From contig JANPFX010000082.1 of NCBI GenBank assembly GCA_031423635.1, positions 55,546 to 119,545 of the forward strand: 64,000 bases of DNA, read 5' to 3'. Of this stretch, positions 8,243-16,822 are shown one piece after another. The stretch is from JANLQX01 sp031423635 (GTDB lineage Bacteria > Actinomycetota > Acidimicrobiia > Acidimicrobiales > JANYDT01). The notes beneath the pieces were generated by a model. The model searched no databases, had not been told where the DNA came from, and saw only the letters and a program-made list of their open reading frames with translations. Each line of letters begins with the position of its first letter. The stretch's first letter is position 1. A program made the translations under genes and the position numbers.

Positions 8243-9006
8243 GCTCCTCGACATTGACCTCCACCGCACTCGACTTCGCCCGGCGCGTCGGCGAGGAAGC
8301 GGCCGCATCGCTTCCGGGCGGCACGGCGTGGACCGCAGTGGCCGAAGAGACTCCGACGCTGCCGGACAACGCCCGTGTGGTCGTCGCATGGCTCGGCACC
8401 GAGGCCCGACTCGCGCTGGTCATGACGTCGCCGTTCGCCCGGAACCTCATCGTCGGCCCCCCTCCGGCCGATTCCCTCGAAGAGGCTCTTGAACCGGGCT
8501 TCGCCGGCGCTGCTTCGATGATCGCGGCGCTGATCGATTCGCATGCCTCGCTCGGTCCGTTGACGGAGGGACTTGCTGATGACGCCACGGTGTCGCTCGG
8601 TGGTTCGCTCGTCGGCGTCAGGCTCATGGACGAGGACGTGCATATCGCAACGCTCGTCATCGCCACGGCCAAAGACCTCGACGCCCAATCGGATGCTTTG
8701 ACGCCGGTGTTCGAGCAACTCCCCGAGGGAACAACGGTGGACGCGCAGCGGCCGGTGTCGATGCTCGCCGATGTCGAGATGGGTGTCACGGTTGAGCTGG
8801 GCCGAGCACGCTTGACGGTCGCCGAGATCCTGAGTCTGACGATCGGTTCCGTCGTCGAGCTCGATCGCATCGCCGGAAGCCCGGTCGACGTCCTGGTGAA
8901 TGGAACGCTCATCGCCCGTGGCGAGGTCGTCGTCGTGGATGAGGAGTTCGGTGTTCGCGTCAGCGAAGTGATCGGCTACCAGCCGACGGAACGGCTTCGG
9001 CGGTGA
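8239..9006 (+). CDS. fliN: Flagellar motor switch protein FliN/FliY
   Basis: The 255-residue protein carries a C-terminal SpoA/FliN domain at about residues 170-250 (ADVEMGVTVELGRARLTV, then IGSVVELDRIAGSPVDVLVN), the lower C-ring component that docks the export apparatus. The N-terminal 160 residues resemble a CheC/FliY-like part, with an LEPGFAGAASMIAAL helix, so the protein is of the longer FliY-like type rather than the short enterobacterial FliN. I see no clear CheY-phosphatase signature and do not claim that activity. The start overlaps the fliM stop. Confidence 0.88.
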   Translation: MSSSTLTSTALDFARRVGEEAAASLPGGTAWTAVAEETPTLPDNARVVVAWLGTEARLALVMTSPFARNLIVGPPPADSLEEALEPGFAGAASMIAALIDSHASLGPLTEGLADDATVSLGGSLVGVRLMDEDVHIATLVIATAKDLDAQSDALTPVFEQLPEGTTVDAQRPVSMLADVEMGVTVELGRARLTVAEILSLTIGSVVELDRIAGSPVDVLVNGTLIARGEVVVVDEEFGVRVSEVIGYQPTERLRR

Positions 9007-9010
9007 TGGC

Positions 9011-9376
9011 GTGAGCGATGCATCGCTGGCCGTCGTCCTCCTACGACTGGTCCTTGCGGTTGCGGTCGTCGTCGCATTGCTTCTGTTGACGGCGCGCCTT
9101 ACTCGTCGCGTCGGAAGCGGCGGTGCCGGATCTGCCCGAGGTTCCATCCGAGTCGTTGCCCGTCAACCACTCGGCCGCAATGCCTCGGTCGCCGTGATCG
9201 AGACCGGAGGCCGGACCTTCGTTCTCGGCGTCACCGACCATCAGGTCTCGCTGCTCGGCGAGCATCCTGTCGAGACGGCGCCGGTCGACGATTCCGGAAT
9301 GCCGATGCTTCCGCCCGGCGCGAGCCGACGGTCGCTTGTCGACGCACTGCGAGACCGGACGCTGCGCAAACCATGA
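9011..9376 (+). CDS. fliO: Flagellar biosynthetic protein FliO
   Basis: FliO is a small bitopic protein that helps assemble the FliP ring of the export gate. The 121-residue product has one N-terminal membrane segment (about residues 7-27) followed by a basic linker and a small beta-rich cytoplasmic domain (RVVARQPLGRNASVAVIETG, then VLGVTDHQVSLLGE), the usual FliO architecture. It begins with GTG 4 bases after the fliN stop. Its TGA overlaps the fliP ATG. FliO is poorly conserved, so much of the confidence comes from context and topology. Confidence 0.88.
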   Translation: MSDASLAVVLLRLVLAVAVVVALLLLTARLTRRVGSGGAGSARGSIRVVARQPLGRNASVAVIETGGRTFVLGVTDHQVSLLGEHPVETAPVDDSGMPMLPPGASRRSLVDALRDRTLRKP

Positions 9377-10431
9377 TCCGACTGATCACTCCTGCCCGAC
9401 TCGTTGCGTTCGCGCCCGCGCTGTTCATCGTGGTGTTCGCGTTCGGGGGCGTGGCCTCCGCGCAGACACCGGCCCCGACCACTGTCGCGCCGGCTGCTGC
9501 CGCCGCCGTGACGACCACGGCGGCGCCGGCCGCTGGCGCTCCGACGACAGTCGCCCCGGGCGGGACTGCGGCTGCCGCCGCGACAGCCACCCCGGCGACG
9601 CCGGTGACCACCGCGGCACCGACCGGTCTCGACACCGGCAACGTCACCAACCGCACGGGGCAGCGCACCGGTGCGACCCCGACGGATGCCGGGACCTACG
9701 GGCAGCCGCCGACCACGGTCGATCCCGGGATTCTCGTGTTCGAACAGCCCTTCCAACCGGTTGACGACTCCAACCGGGTGTCGATCACGGTCGGCGACGG
9801 GGCCAATCCCAGCCAGAGCGTCCTCATCATCATTCTCCTGACGCTGCTCTCGCTCGCGCCGTCGGTCTTGATCCTCTTGACGAGCTTCACACGAATCGCC
9901 ATCGTCCTGTCACTCGTGCGCAACGCCCTCGGCCTCCAATCCATCCCGCCGAACCAGGTGATCGTCGGGCTCGCCCTGTTCCTCAGCCTGTTCGTGATGC
10001 GACCAACGATCGAGAAGATCAATGCGGATGCGCTGCAGCCGCTCCTGAAGAACGAGATCAGCCAGACCGATGCCTACCGTGCCGCTCTGCAGCCACTACG
10101 CGAGTTCATGCTGAAGCAGACCGGAACACGCGAGCTCAAGATGATGATGGCCATCTCCAAGGAGGAGAAGCCGTCCACACCGAAAGACGTGAGCAACGCG
10201 ACGTTGATCCCGGCCTTCATCCTCTCCGAGCTGCGCATTGCCTTCATCATCGGCTTCGTGATCTTCATCCCGTTCCTGGTGATCGATCTCGTCGTGAGCT
10301 CGAGCCTGATGTCGATGGGAATGATGATGCTTCCACCGGTGGTCATCTCACTTCCGTTCAAGCTGCTGCTCTTCGTCCTCCTCGACGGCTGGTCCGTCGT
10401 CGTCCGTTCCCTGATTGAGAGTTTCAATTGA
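9373..10431 (+). CDS. fliP: Flagellar export gate protein FliP
   Basis: FliP forms the pentameric core of the flagellar export gate. The conserved body (about residues 140-350) has the hallmark LTSFTRIAIVLSLVRNALG, PPNQVIVGLALFLSLFVM and MGMMMLPPVVISLPFKLLLF. The protein is longer than usual (352 residues) because about 110 residues of Ala/Thr/Pro low complexity lie between an apparent signal peptide (ending near VASAQT) and the first core helix. That extension would sit outside the membrane. It overlaps fliO at the start and fliQ at the stop. Confidence 0.96.
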   Translation: MIRLITPARLVAFAPALFIVVFAFGGVASAQTPAPTTVAPAAAAAVTTTAAPAAGAPTTVAPGGTAAAAATATPATPVTTAAPTGLDTGNVTNRTGQRTGATPTDAGTYGQPPTTVDPGILVFEQPFQPVDDSNRVSITVGDGANPSQSVLIIILLTLLSLAPSVLILLTSFTRIAIVLSLVRNALGLQSIPPNQVIVGLALFLSLFVMRPTIEKINADALQPLLKNEISQTDAYRAALQPLREFMLKQTGTRELKMMMAISKEEKPSTPKDVSNATLIPAFILSELRIAFIIGFVIFIPFLVIDLVVSSSLMSMGMMMLPPVVISLPFKLLLFVLLDGWSVVVRSLIESFN

Positions 10432-10715
10432 CTGGAATCCTCGCCCTCTCCGACTCGCAGGTCATCACCATCGTTGTGCAGATGCTGATGGTCACCGCTA
10501 AAGTAAGCGCGCCTATCTTGATCACCGCCATGGCTATCGGCTTCGCCACGTCGCTGATCCAGTCGGTCACGCAGTTGCAGGACGCGACCCTCGCGTTCGT
10601 GCCGAAGCTGATCGGCGTTGCGCTGGTCATCGTGATGGCGGGGACGTGGATGCTCCACGAACTCGTCACGTATTCACAACAGCTCTTCGCGATGATCCCG
10701 TCGCTTCTCAACTAG
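10428..10715 (+). CDS. fliQ: Flagellar export gate protein FliQ
   Basis: FliQ is a 95-residue two-helix membrane protein of the export gate. Family features are visible: ALSDSQVITIVVQMLMVTAK at the start, AMAIGFATSLIQSVTQLQDATL in the centre and FVPKLIGVALVIVM in the second helix. The start is TTG at 10428, which overlaps the fliP TGA by two bases, so translation is probably coupled. fliR follows after 45 bases. Confidence 0.95.
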   Translation: MTGILALSDSQVITIVVQMLMVTAKVSAPILITAMAIGFATSLIQSVTQLQDATLAFVPKLIGVALVIVMAGTWMLHELVTYSQQLFAMIPSLLN

Positions 10716-10760
10716 CGCCTCGTCGCGTCCCGCTCCAGCTCACGATCACCATCTCGGGAC

Positions 10761-11519
10761 ATGCGCGTTGAAGTAGCCCTGCCGACCCTCGTGGCGTACC
10801 TCCTTGCGATGTCGCGTTGCGTGGCCTGGCTCGTCGTCGCGCCGCCGTTCGGAACCCGACTCATCCCGGTCACGGTCAAGGTCGGACTGGCCGGAGCGCT
10901 GACCATTGCCGCCGGCCCACGACTGAACGTCGCGGAGGTGCGGCTCGACACCCTCGGACTCGTCGCCGCAGTGGTGACGCAGGTCCTGGTCGGTCTTTCG
11001 CTCGGCTTCTTCGCCCTGCTGCTCCTCAGCGCAATCCAGGCGGCCGGCAACCTGATCGATCTCTTCGCCGGATTCACGATGGCCCAGGTCTATGACCCGA
11101 TGTCCGGAGCCGGAGCGAGCGTCTTCGGGCGCACGTATCAGATCGTCGGGACCACCATCCTGTTCGTTTCGGGCGGCCACCTCGTGCTGGTCCGTGGATT
11201 CCTCCGATCGTTCGAGGCGGTGCCGCTCGACCGGCTCACCTCGGCGAACGCCGAGATGATCACCGCCCATCTCGGTCTCTTCATCGTCGCCGCATGTGAG
11301 ATCGCCGCGCCGGTTCTCGCCGCGATGTTCCTTGCTGAGGTCGCGCTCGGTCTCTTGACCCGCGCCGCGCCGCAGCTCAACGCACTGCAGCTTGGTATGC
11401 CCCTGAAGGCTCTCCTTGCGCTCCTGCTCACGGGCCTCGCTCTTCCGCTCCTGCCCCCGGCCATGGACAACCTTGTTCGCGACGTCGTCCGCGCCGGCCG
11501 GATGATCAGCGGGACCTGA
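10761..11519 (+). CDS. fliR: Flagellar export gate protein FliR
   Basis: FliR completes the FliPQR export gate. The 252-residue protein has about six membrane segments and the family motifs GLSLGFFALLLLSAIQAAGNLIDLFAGF and VALGLLTRAAPQLNALQLGM (both quoted only in part as key stretches GLSLGFFALL and LLTRAAPQLN). It begins with ATG 45 bases after fliQ. flhB follows after 15 bases. Confidence 0.95.
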   Translation: MRVEVALPTLVAYLLAMSRCVAWLVVAPPFGTRLIPVTVKVGLAGALTIAAGPRLNVAEVRLDTLGLVAAVVTQVLVGLSLGFFALLLLSAIQAAGNLIDLFAGFTMAQVYDPMSGAGASVFGRTYQIVGTTILFVSGGHLVLVRGFLRSFEAVPLDRLTSANAEMITAHLGLFIVAACEIAAPVLAAMFLAEVALGLLTRAAPQLNALQLGMPLKALLALLLTGLALPLLPPAMDNLVRDVVRAGRMISGT

Positions 11520-11534
11520 CCACCGACCGAGACC

Positions 11535-12782
11535 ATGGCGAACGACAAGACCGAAGCCCCCACACCGAAGAAGAAGCGCGACGCCCGCAAGAAGGGGCAG
11601 ATCGCTCGGTCGACCGACCTGGTCACCTGGCTGCAGGTCTTCGTGGCCACCTACGCAATATCCGCCACGTTTGCACTGAGCGCGAAGACGCTCCGCGAAA
11701 CCATGGTCGGCGTCGATTCTCTGACGCTGCGCCCTGATGTCAGCTCCGCGGTGAAGCTCCTCGGTGATTCCCTGCAGGGCGGCGTGCTCGCCGTCCTGCC
11801 CCTCACGGGTCTTCTTCTGCTCACCGCCCTGGTCACGAACTTTGCCCAAACCGGATTGGCCGTCACGCTGCACAAGCTGAAACCGACCACCGAGCGGATC
11901 AACCCGGGAAAGGGAATCAAGCGGATCTTCTCCAAGCAGGGTCTGTGGGAGGCCACGAAGGAAATCGCCCGGGTCGGCGTGCTCGCCGGCGTTGCGTGGG
12001 GCCCCATGAGCACCGTGACGTCCCGACTGGTCGCCCGGCACAGCGAGCTTCGCGAGACCATCTCCATCATCGGCGGATCTTGCCTGCATCTCGCGAGGAA
12101 TGTTGCGACGGCCGGCCTGCTGATCTCGTTCCTCGACTTCGCGGTCCAGAAACGCCGGATCCTGAAGTCGCTCAAGATGACCAAGCAGGAAGTGAAGGAC
12201 GAGTACCGCCAGAGCGAAGGCGACCCCCAGATGAAGGCCCAGCGGCGGGCACGTGCCGCCGAGATGAGCAAGAACCGCATGCTGGCCGACGTGAAGAAGG
12301 CCAGCGCGGTCGTGGTGAACCCGACCCATGTCGCAGTGGCCATCTCCTATGAACGAAACAGCGGTGCGCCGCGGGTGATCGCCAAAGGGACCGGCGATCT
12401 CGCCACGAAGATCCGGGCCGAGGCCGAGCGGGCAGGAGTGCCGCTCGTGCGCAATGTCGCCCTGGCCCGTGCATTGCACGCCGTCTGCGAAGTCGGCGAA
12501 CAGATCCCTGCTGACCTCTATGAGGCCGTCGCCCGCCTCCTTGCCTTCGTCATGTCGGTCGGTCGGCGCACGTCGTTCGGTGGGCCCCTCACGATGTCGG
12601 GACCTTCGTATCTCCCGCCTGAACTCGCGCAGCTTGGCGAACCTTCGGCCGATCGGAGATCTGGAGCCAGGAAGGCGCCGAAGCGACGAGGCCAGGGACG
12701 GTCACCATCCCTACGACCCGACCCTGCCGTCTCCCGTCAAACGGGAGCGACTTCGGCCGACAGACCTAGCGAGGTCCTGTGA
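11535..12782 (+). CDS. flhB: Flagellar export switch protein FlhB
   Basis: FlhB controls substrate switching by autocleavage. The N-terminal membrane domain (about residues 28-215) begins with the usual KTEAPTPKKKRDARKKGQ. The cytoplasmic linker is followed by VVNPTHVAVAI, where cleavage would fall between Asn262 and Pro263. The protein is 415 residues, longer than the common 350-380, with a basic Pro/Arg-rich tail after about residue 345. Its stop codon overlaps the GTG of a short duplicated copy of the flhA start rather than flhA itself. Confidence 0.95.
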   Translation: MANDKTEAPTPKKKRDARKKGQIARSTDLVTWLQVFVATYAISATFALSAKTLRETMVGVDSLTLRPDVSSAVKLLGDSLQGGVLAVLPLTGLLLLTALVTNFAQTGLAVTLHKLKPTTERINPGKGIKRIFSKQGLWEATKEIARVGVLAGVAWGPMSTVTSRLVARHSELRETISIIGGSCLHLARNVATAGLLISFLDFAVQKRRILKSLKMTKQEVKDEYRQSEGDPQMKAQRRARAAEMSKNRMLADVKKASAVVVNPTHVAVAISYERNSGAPRVIAKGTGDLATKIRAEAERAGVPLVRNVALARALHAVCEVGEQIPADLYEAVARLLAFVMSVGRRTSFGGPLTMSGPSYLPPELAQLGEPSADRRSGARKAPKRRGQGRSPSLRPDPAVSRQTGATSADRPSEVL

Positions 12783-12873
12783 AATCCAACCGAAGCGCGC
12801 AACGCGGCGTTCCTGCGGCAGGTGAAGGCCTGTGAAAACCAATCGGAGCGCGCAGGTCGGCGTGCCGGCGGCC
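12773..12873 (+). repeat. Imperfect 53-bp-spaced tandem duplication of the flhA start region
   Basis: About 48 bases at 12773-12820 recur at 12826-12873 with roughly 80 per cent identity by eye. Both copies read cctgtgaaa, then a stretch coding for N-R-S-A-Q, then G-V-P-A-A. The offset is 53 bases, so the two copies lie in different frames. The first copy carries the GTGA overlap expected at an flhB/flhA junction; the second carries the real flhA start. Confidence 0.85.
12779..12835 (+). CDS. Putative 18-aa micro-ORF made from a duplicated flhA start
   Basis: From GTG 12779 the frame reads MKSNRSAQRGVPAAGEGL and stops at TGA 12833-12835. The GTG overlaps the flhB stop, and the TGA overlaps the flhA GTG at 12832. 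Residues 2-14 copy the flhA N-terminus (MKTNRSAQVGVPAA). It could pass ribosomes from flhB to flhA by termination-reinitiation. It may equally be a non-functional relic; no expression evidence is available. Confidence 0.35.
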   Translation: MKSNRSAQRGVPAAGEGL

Positions 12874-14877
12874 ATCGTCTCGATCGTCGCGATCATGGTC
12901 GTGCCGCTCCCGACGATGGTGCTCGACTTCCTGCTGGTGATCAACCTCGCAGCAGCCGTGATGATCCTTCTGGCGACGATGTTCGTCCAGCGGGCGCTCG
13001 ACTTCTCGGTGTTCCCCTCGGTTCTGTTGGTGGCCACGCTCTTCCGCCTCGCGCTGAACGTCGCCACCGTGCGACTCGTGCTGCTCCACGGCGATGCCGG
13101 GCGGGTGATCGAAGCCTTCGGGCACGTGGTGATCGGTGGGTCCGTCGTCGTCGGTCTCGTGGTGTTCATGATCCTCGTCGTGATCCAGTTCGTCGTCATC
13201 ACGAATGGTGCTGGTCGCGTCGCCGAGGTAGGCGCCCGATTCACGTTGGATGCCATGCCGGGCAAGCAGATGGCGATCGATGCCGACTTGAACGCCGGAG
13301 CGATCACCGAGGACGAGGCGCGTATCCGACGTCGTGAAGTCGGCGCGGAGGCCGACTTCTACGGAGCAATGGACGGTGCGTCGAAGTTCGTCAAGGGTGA
13401 TGCGATCGCCGCGATCATCATCACCGTCATCAACCTCATCGGCGGGTTCGTGGTCGGAGTCCTGCAGCGGGGGATGACGATCAATGACGCGATCAATCAC
13501 TACTCGCTGCTCACGGTCGGCGACGGTCTGGTCTCACAGATTCCGGCTCTGCTGATCTCGATCGCCTCGGGTCTCATCGTCACCCGGGCGGCAACGGAGA
13601 ACGATCTCGGCACCGACCTGCTGCAACAGTTCGGCCGTCATGCGAAGACTGCCAAGATCGCCGCCGGCGCCCTTGTCGCTATCTCGCTGATGCCCGGCCT
13701 GCCCAAGCTTCCGTTCTGGGTCGTCGCCGCTGCGCTCTGGGTGGGGGCCTCACGCGCCGCGACGACCCGCTCGGCCGAGAAGGCGGCTGCCACCGAAGCC
13801 GATACTCCACCCGTGCGAGCGGACTCCCCGACGGATCTGGTCGGCGACATGCGCATCGAGCCGCTCGAGCTCAACATCGGCTACGGGCTCATGGACCTCG
13901 TCGACGCGAATCGTGGAGGTGACCTGCTCGACCGGGTCCGCGCCCTGCGTCGAAAGACCGCAATGGAGCTCGGCATCGTCCTGCCGCCGGTTCGCACGCG
14001 CGATTCGATGGCCCTCAGCGGAAACACCTATGAGATCAAGGTCCACGGCGTAGCGGCGGGACGGGGCGACGCTCCTCCCGGGGTGTCGCTTCTTCTCGGC
14101 CCGTGCCCTCCGCACATTCCCGGCCAGGCGACGACGGACCCGGTGTTCGGCATGGAAGCGTTCTGGATTCCCGTCGAGTTCGCTTCGCAGGCAGAGCTCT
14201 CGGGTTCGACAGTCATCGACCGCGGCTCGGTGATCACGACGCACCTCGCAGAGGTCATCCGGACGAACGCATCGCGTCTGCTCAGCCGACAGGACGTGAA
14301 GCTGCTCGTCGACGGAGTCCGGGCTTCGGACCCTGCGGTCACCGAGGAACTCGCCGCGGTGTCGATCTCACTTGCTGAAGTGCAGCGCGTCCTGCAGAGC
14401 CTGCTCGAAGAGGGAGTGGCGATCCGCGACCTGATCCGAATCCTCGAAGTCCTGTCGGAACGTGGCCGCGTCACGAAGGACCCGGAGGTCCTGGTCGAAG
14501 CCGTTCGAGCTTCGCTCGGTCCGGCCATCTCGGTCCCCCTTGCCGATGATGCGCGACTGAGTGTGATCACGCTCGACCCGCTCGTCGAGCGCACGCTTCT
14601 CGAAGGGCTTCGCTCCGGAGAGAATGGGACCTTCCTCACTGGTGACGCGGCGGCCCTGGAGCGCATCGTCGCTTCGATTGCCGCACTCATCGAAGAGGTC
14701 GAGAACCGCGGTGTCCGACCGGTGATCGTCTGCAGCGGTCCGTTGCGCCCAGCGATGCGAAAGCTTGTCCGCAGTGCCGCGCCGGATACTCCAGTGCTTG
14801 CCTATGCGGAGCTCGGGTCGCGGCTCACCATAGAAACCGTCGGTGTCGTCCAGTCCGACCACCTGGTGCTGACGTGA
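12832..14877 (+). CDS. flhA: Flagellar export gate protein FlhA
   Basis: FlhA is the large export gate component (681 residues). Eight membrane segments occupy roughly residues 10-315. The FHIPEP family loop is present, with GRVAEVGARFTLDAMPGKQMAIDADLNAG as the signature region (key part FTLDAMPGKQMAIDADL). The C-terminal cytoplasmic domain (about 340-680) contains the LLGPCPPHIPG and ILEVLSERGRVTKDPEVL regions that bind chaperones and substrates in this family. I chose GTG 12832 because it gives the family N-terminus. Ribosomes may arrive through the upstream micro-ORF. Confidence 0.96.
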   Translation: MKTNRSAQVGVPAAIVSIVAIMVVPLPTMVLDFLLVINLAAAVMILLATMFVQRALDFSVFPSVLLVATLFRLALNVATVRLVLLHGDAGRVIEAFGHVVIGGSVVVGLVVFMILVVIQFVVITNGAGRVAEVGARFTLDAMPGKQMAIDADLNAGAITEDEARIRRREVGAEADFYGAMDGASKFVKGDAIAAIIITVINLIGGFVVGVLQRGMTINDAINHYSLLTVGDGLVSQIPALLISIASGLIVTRAATENDLGTDLLQQFGRHAKTAKIAAGALVAISLMPGLPKLPFWVVAAALWVGASRAATTRSAEKAAATEADTPPVRADSPTDLVGDMRIEPLELNIGYGLMDLVDANRGGDLLDRVRALRRKTAMELGIVLPPVRTRDSMALSGNTYEIKVHGVAAGRGDAPPGVSLLLGPCPPHIPGQATTDPVFGMEAFWIPVEFASQAELSGSTVIDRGSVITTHLAEVIRTNASRLLSRQDVKLLVDGVRASDPAVTEELAAVSISLAEVQRVLQSLLEEGVAIRDLIRILEVLSERGRVTKDPEVLVEAVRASLGPAISVPLADDARLSVITLDPLVERTLLEGLRSGENGTFLTGDAAALERIVASIAALIEEVENRGVRPVIVCSGPLRPAMRKLVRSAAPDTPVLAYAELGSRLTIETVGVVQSDHLVLT

Positions 14878-14998
14878 GCCTTCCCATCGTCCGAACGTGC
14901 GCCGTCACCTCTGCACTTCACCGACGTCGGCCGTCAACACCACCACGAGAACAAGCACGAACACCAACACGAGCAGGAACCACGATCGGAGATCGACC

Positions 14999-16423
14999 AT
15001 GACAAAGACCCGGAAGTACGAAGGCCAAGATCTCGGCGAACTGCTCGAACGCGTGCGCACCGAACACGGTGCCGACGCCAGGATCGTCGGTGCGAACCGA
15101 TGCCGCTCTGGCGGGATCGCCGGGTTCTTCGCCGTCGAGAGCTTCGAAGTGATCGTGGAAGTCGCGGACGCGGAGTCGAAAGCCGTTGCGAAACGTCGGA
15201 CCCGCCGTGTCGAGCGCGCGGCGCAGGCCGACCCGGCCTCGGGAGGCGCCGTTGCAGCGACCGGCGCCGCCTCGATCGGCCGGCGGGGGGTGCGATCCCG
15301 AGTGTCTCCGACCACGGCCGGGCGGTCGATGCCTTCAGGCGATGCAGATCCGTCGCCGGCCCTCGCCGCTCTCGTCGCCGCCGCGGATGCTGCCGAGCGC
15401 AACGCGTCTCGACCCGGGCGCAGACAAGCGGCGGCGTCGAGCGACGACTTCTCCGTGGTCCTCGACCGGGCGGCCGCTCCGATGGCGCGCGACGGCCGGT
15501 TCGACCGGTGGCTCGGCGACGGTGCTTCGGCGGAAGCATCGTCCGGTGATCGATCCGGTGATCGGCCTCCGCGGCGCATCCTCGGACGTCGTACTCGCAT
15601 TGACCGCAAGCGAAGCTCGACCCGGGCTGTCCGACCGGCCGGTTCCGACGAACACGTTGTCGACATCGCCGCACTCGAACGCGCCGGCCTTGTGCCGTTG
15701 ATGACTTCGATGCCATCCGCACCGGCTCCGAGGCGGCTCGCGCCCATTCGGCGCGGCGACGAGGTGTCTGCTGCGGTCCTCGCTGATCTTGGGATGCCAT
15801 CTCGTTGGCTCTCGGAGAAGGTCGACGGGCACACATCGCTCGGGGCGGTTCTCGGCAACGTCACGCCCGCACCCGCAATGATCACGTCAGCGGGAGCGAC
15901 CATTGCGGTGGTCGGCGAACTCAGCCTCGTCATCGAGGTCGCCCGGGCGCTCTCCGTCGCTCTTCGTCAAGATCCGGGCACCTGCGTGCTGCTCACGACC
16001 GCATCTCGTCCGGACGGCTTCCGTGGCGAGCTCGTCACGGTCATCGATGAACTTGCCGACCGACGCGAGCAATGGGCGCGCCGTTCGACCGCGACCGTGG
16101 TCGCCGTCGACATCGGATTCGCGTGCCACGACGTCGCCTGGGGTCGCGTCGCTCTCTCGTCGTTGCGCCCGACGATGCGATGGGGTGCCGTTTCGGCGAC
16201 GCGCAAGGCCGAAGATGTCCGCGCTTGGGCTCGCGGGGTCGGGGGCCTTCACGCGCTCGCAGTCACCGGGATGTCCGAGACGACGACGCCGGCGGCGATC
16301 TTCGACGCGGGGGTTCCCGTCGGACGTGTCGATGGCCAGGTGGCGACGCAGGAGCTCTGGCTCCGGCTGCTCAACGATCGCATCGCTGATGCCACGCGGA
16401 CCCCTGACCTCGTTGCCAACTGA
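14999..16423 (+). CDS. FlhF-like protein with degenerate GTPase domain
   Basis: FlhF is an SRP-family GTPase that sets flagellar position and number. This 474-residue product has the FlhF N-terminus: KYEGQDLGELLERVRTEHGA, then a basic segment and GGIAGFFAVESFEV, matching the FlhF pattern G-G-x-x-G-F-F. The middle is long and low-complexity. The C-terminal region from about residue 300 aligns by eye with the NG domain, but the P-loop position reads GATIAVVGELSLVIEV with no GKT. The final part (VTGMSETTTPAAIFDAGVPVG) corresponds to the TKLDE...G region without its TKxD residues. GTP binding is therefore unlikely. I chose ATG 14999, which has GGAG 7 bases upstream, over an in-frame start at 14897. 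Confidence 0.75.
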   Translation: MTKTRKYEGQDLGELLERVRTEHGADARIVGANRCRSGGIAGFFAVESFEVIVEVADAESKAVAKRRTRRVERAAQADPASGGAVAATGAASIGRRGVRSRVSPTTAGRSMPSGDADPSPALAALVAAADAAERNASRPGRRQAAASSDDFSVVLDRAAAPMARDGRFDRWLGDGASAEASSGDRSGDRPPRRILGRRTRIDRKRSSTRAVRPAGSDEHVVDIAALERAGLVPLMTSMPSAPAPRRLAPIRRGDEVSAAVLADLGMPSRWLSEKVDGHTSLGAVLGNVTPAPAMITSAGATIAVVGELSLVIEVARALSVALRQDPGTCVLLTTASRPDGFRGELVTVIDELADRREQWARRSTATVVAVDIGFACHDVAWGRVALSSLRPTMRWGAVSATRKAEDVRAWARGVGGLHALAVTGMSETTTPAAIFDAGVPVGRVDGQVATQELWLRLLNDRIADATRTPDLVAN

Positions 16424-16480
16424 TCTTCGGACTCGCATGGCTACTCGCCCGTCCGCCGCTCCCTCCCCGACATCAGGTCC

Positions 16481-16822
16481 ATGACCCCGTTTCTTCGACT
16501 CTCCCTGAGCCTTTCCCTGACCCTGTTGGTGTGGGGTCCGAACGCAATCGACGAGTTCGGGAACGGCTCGGTCGACCTCGGGGACCTTGCCCTGCGCTTC
16601 GTCGTTACCTTCGCCTTCTTCCGAGCGGCGATATGGGGTGTTGGGCGACTCCTCGACACCTACCGGGCCTCGTTGCCGGTGTCGAAGGACGTGATGCCCG
16701 CTGCGCCATCGTCCAGAGCTTCGATCATCGATGCGCGGACGAATCGACGCGCCACGGACTCCGCTGCCGGCGCAAAGGCCGAACCAGACCAACCGGGCCT
16801 TCCCGCGGGCCGGTCGCGATAG
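16481..16822 (+). CDS. Small membrane protein at end of flagellar operon, unknown function
   Basis: This 113-residue product has one hydrophobic segment at residues 4-20 and a second at about 36-56 (LRFVVTFAFFRAAIWGVG), followed by a hydrophilic tail rich in Ala, Arg and Ser. I recognise no family. It begins 58 bases after the FlhF-like gene on the same strand, and its codon use matches its neighbours, so it probably closes the flagellar operon. A role in flagellar placement together with the FlhF-like protein is speculation. Confidence 0.65.
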   Translation: MTPFLRLSLSLSLTLLVWGPNAIDEFGNGSVDLGDLALRFVVTFAFFRAAIWGVGRLLDTYRASLPVSKDVMPAAPSSRASIIDARTNRRATDSAAGAKAEPDQPGLPAGRSR

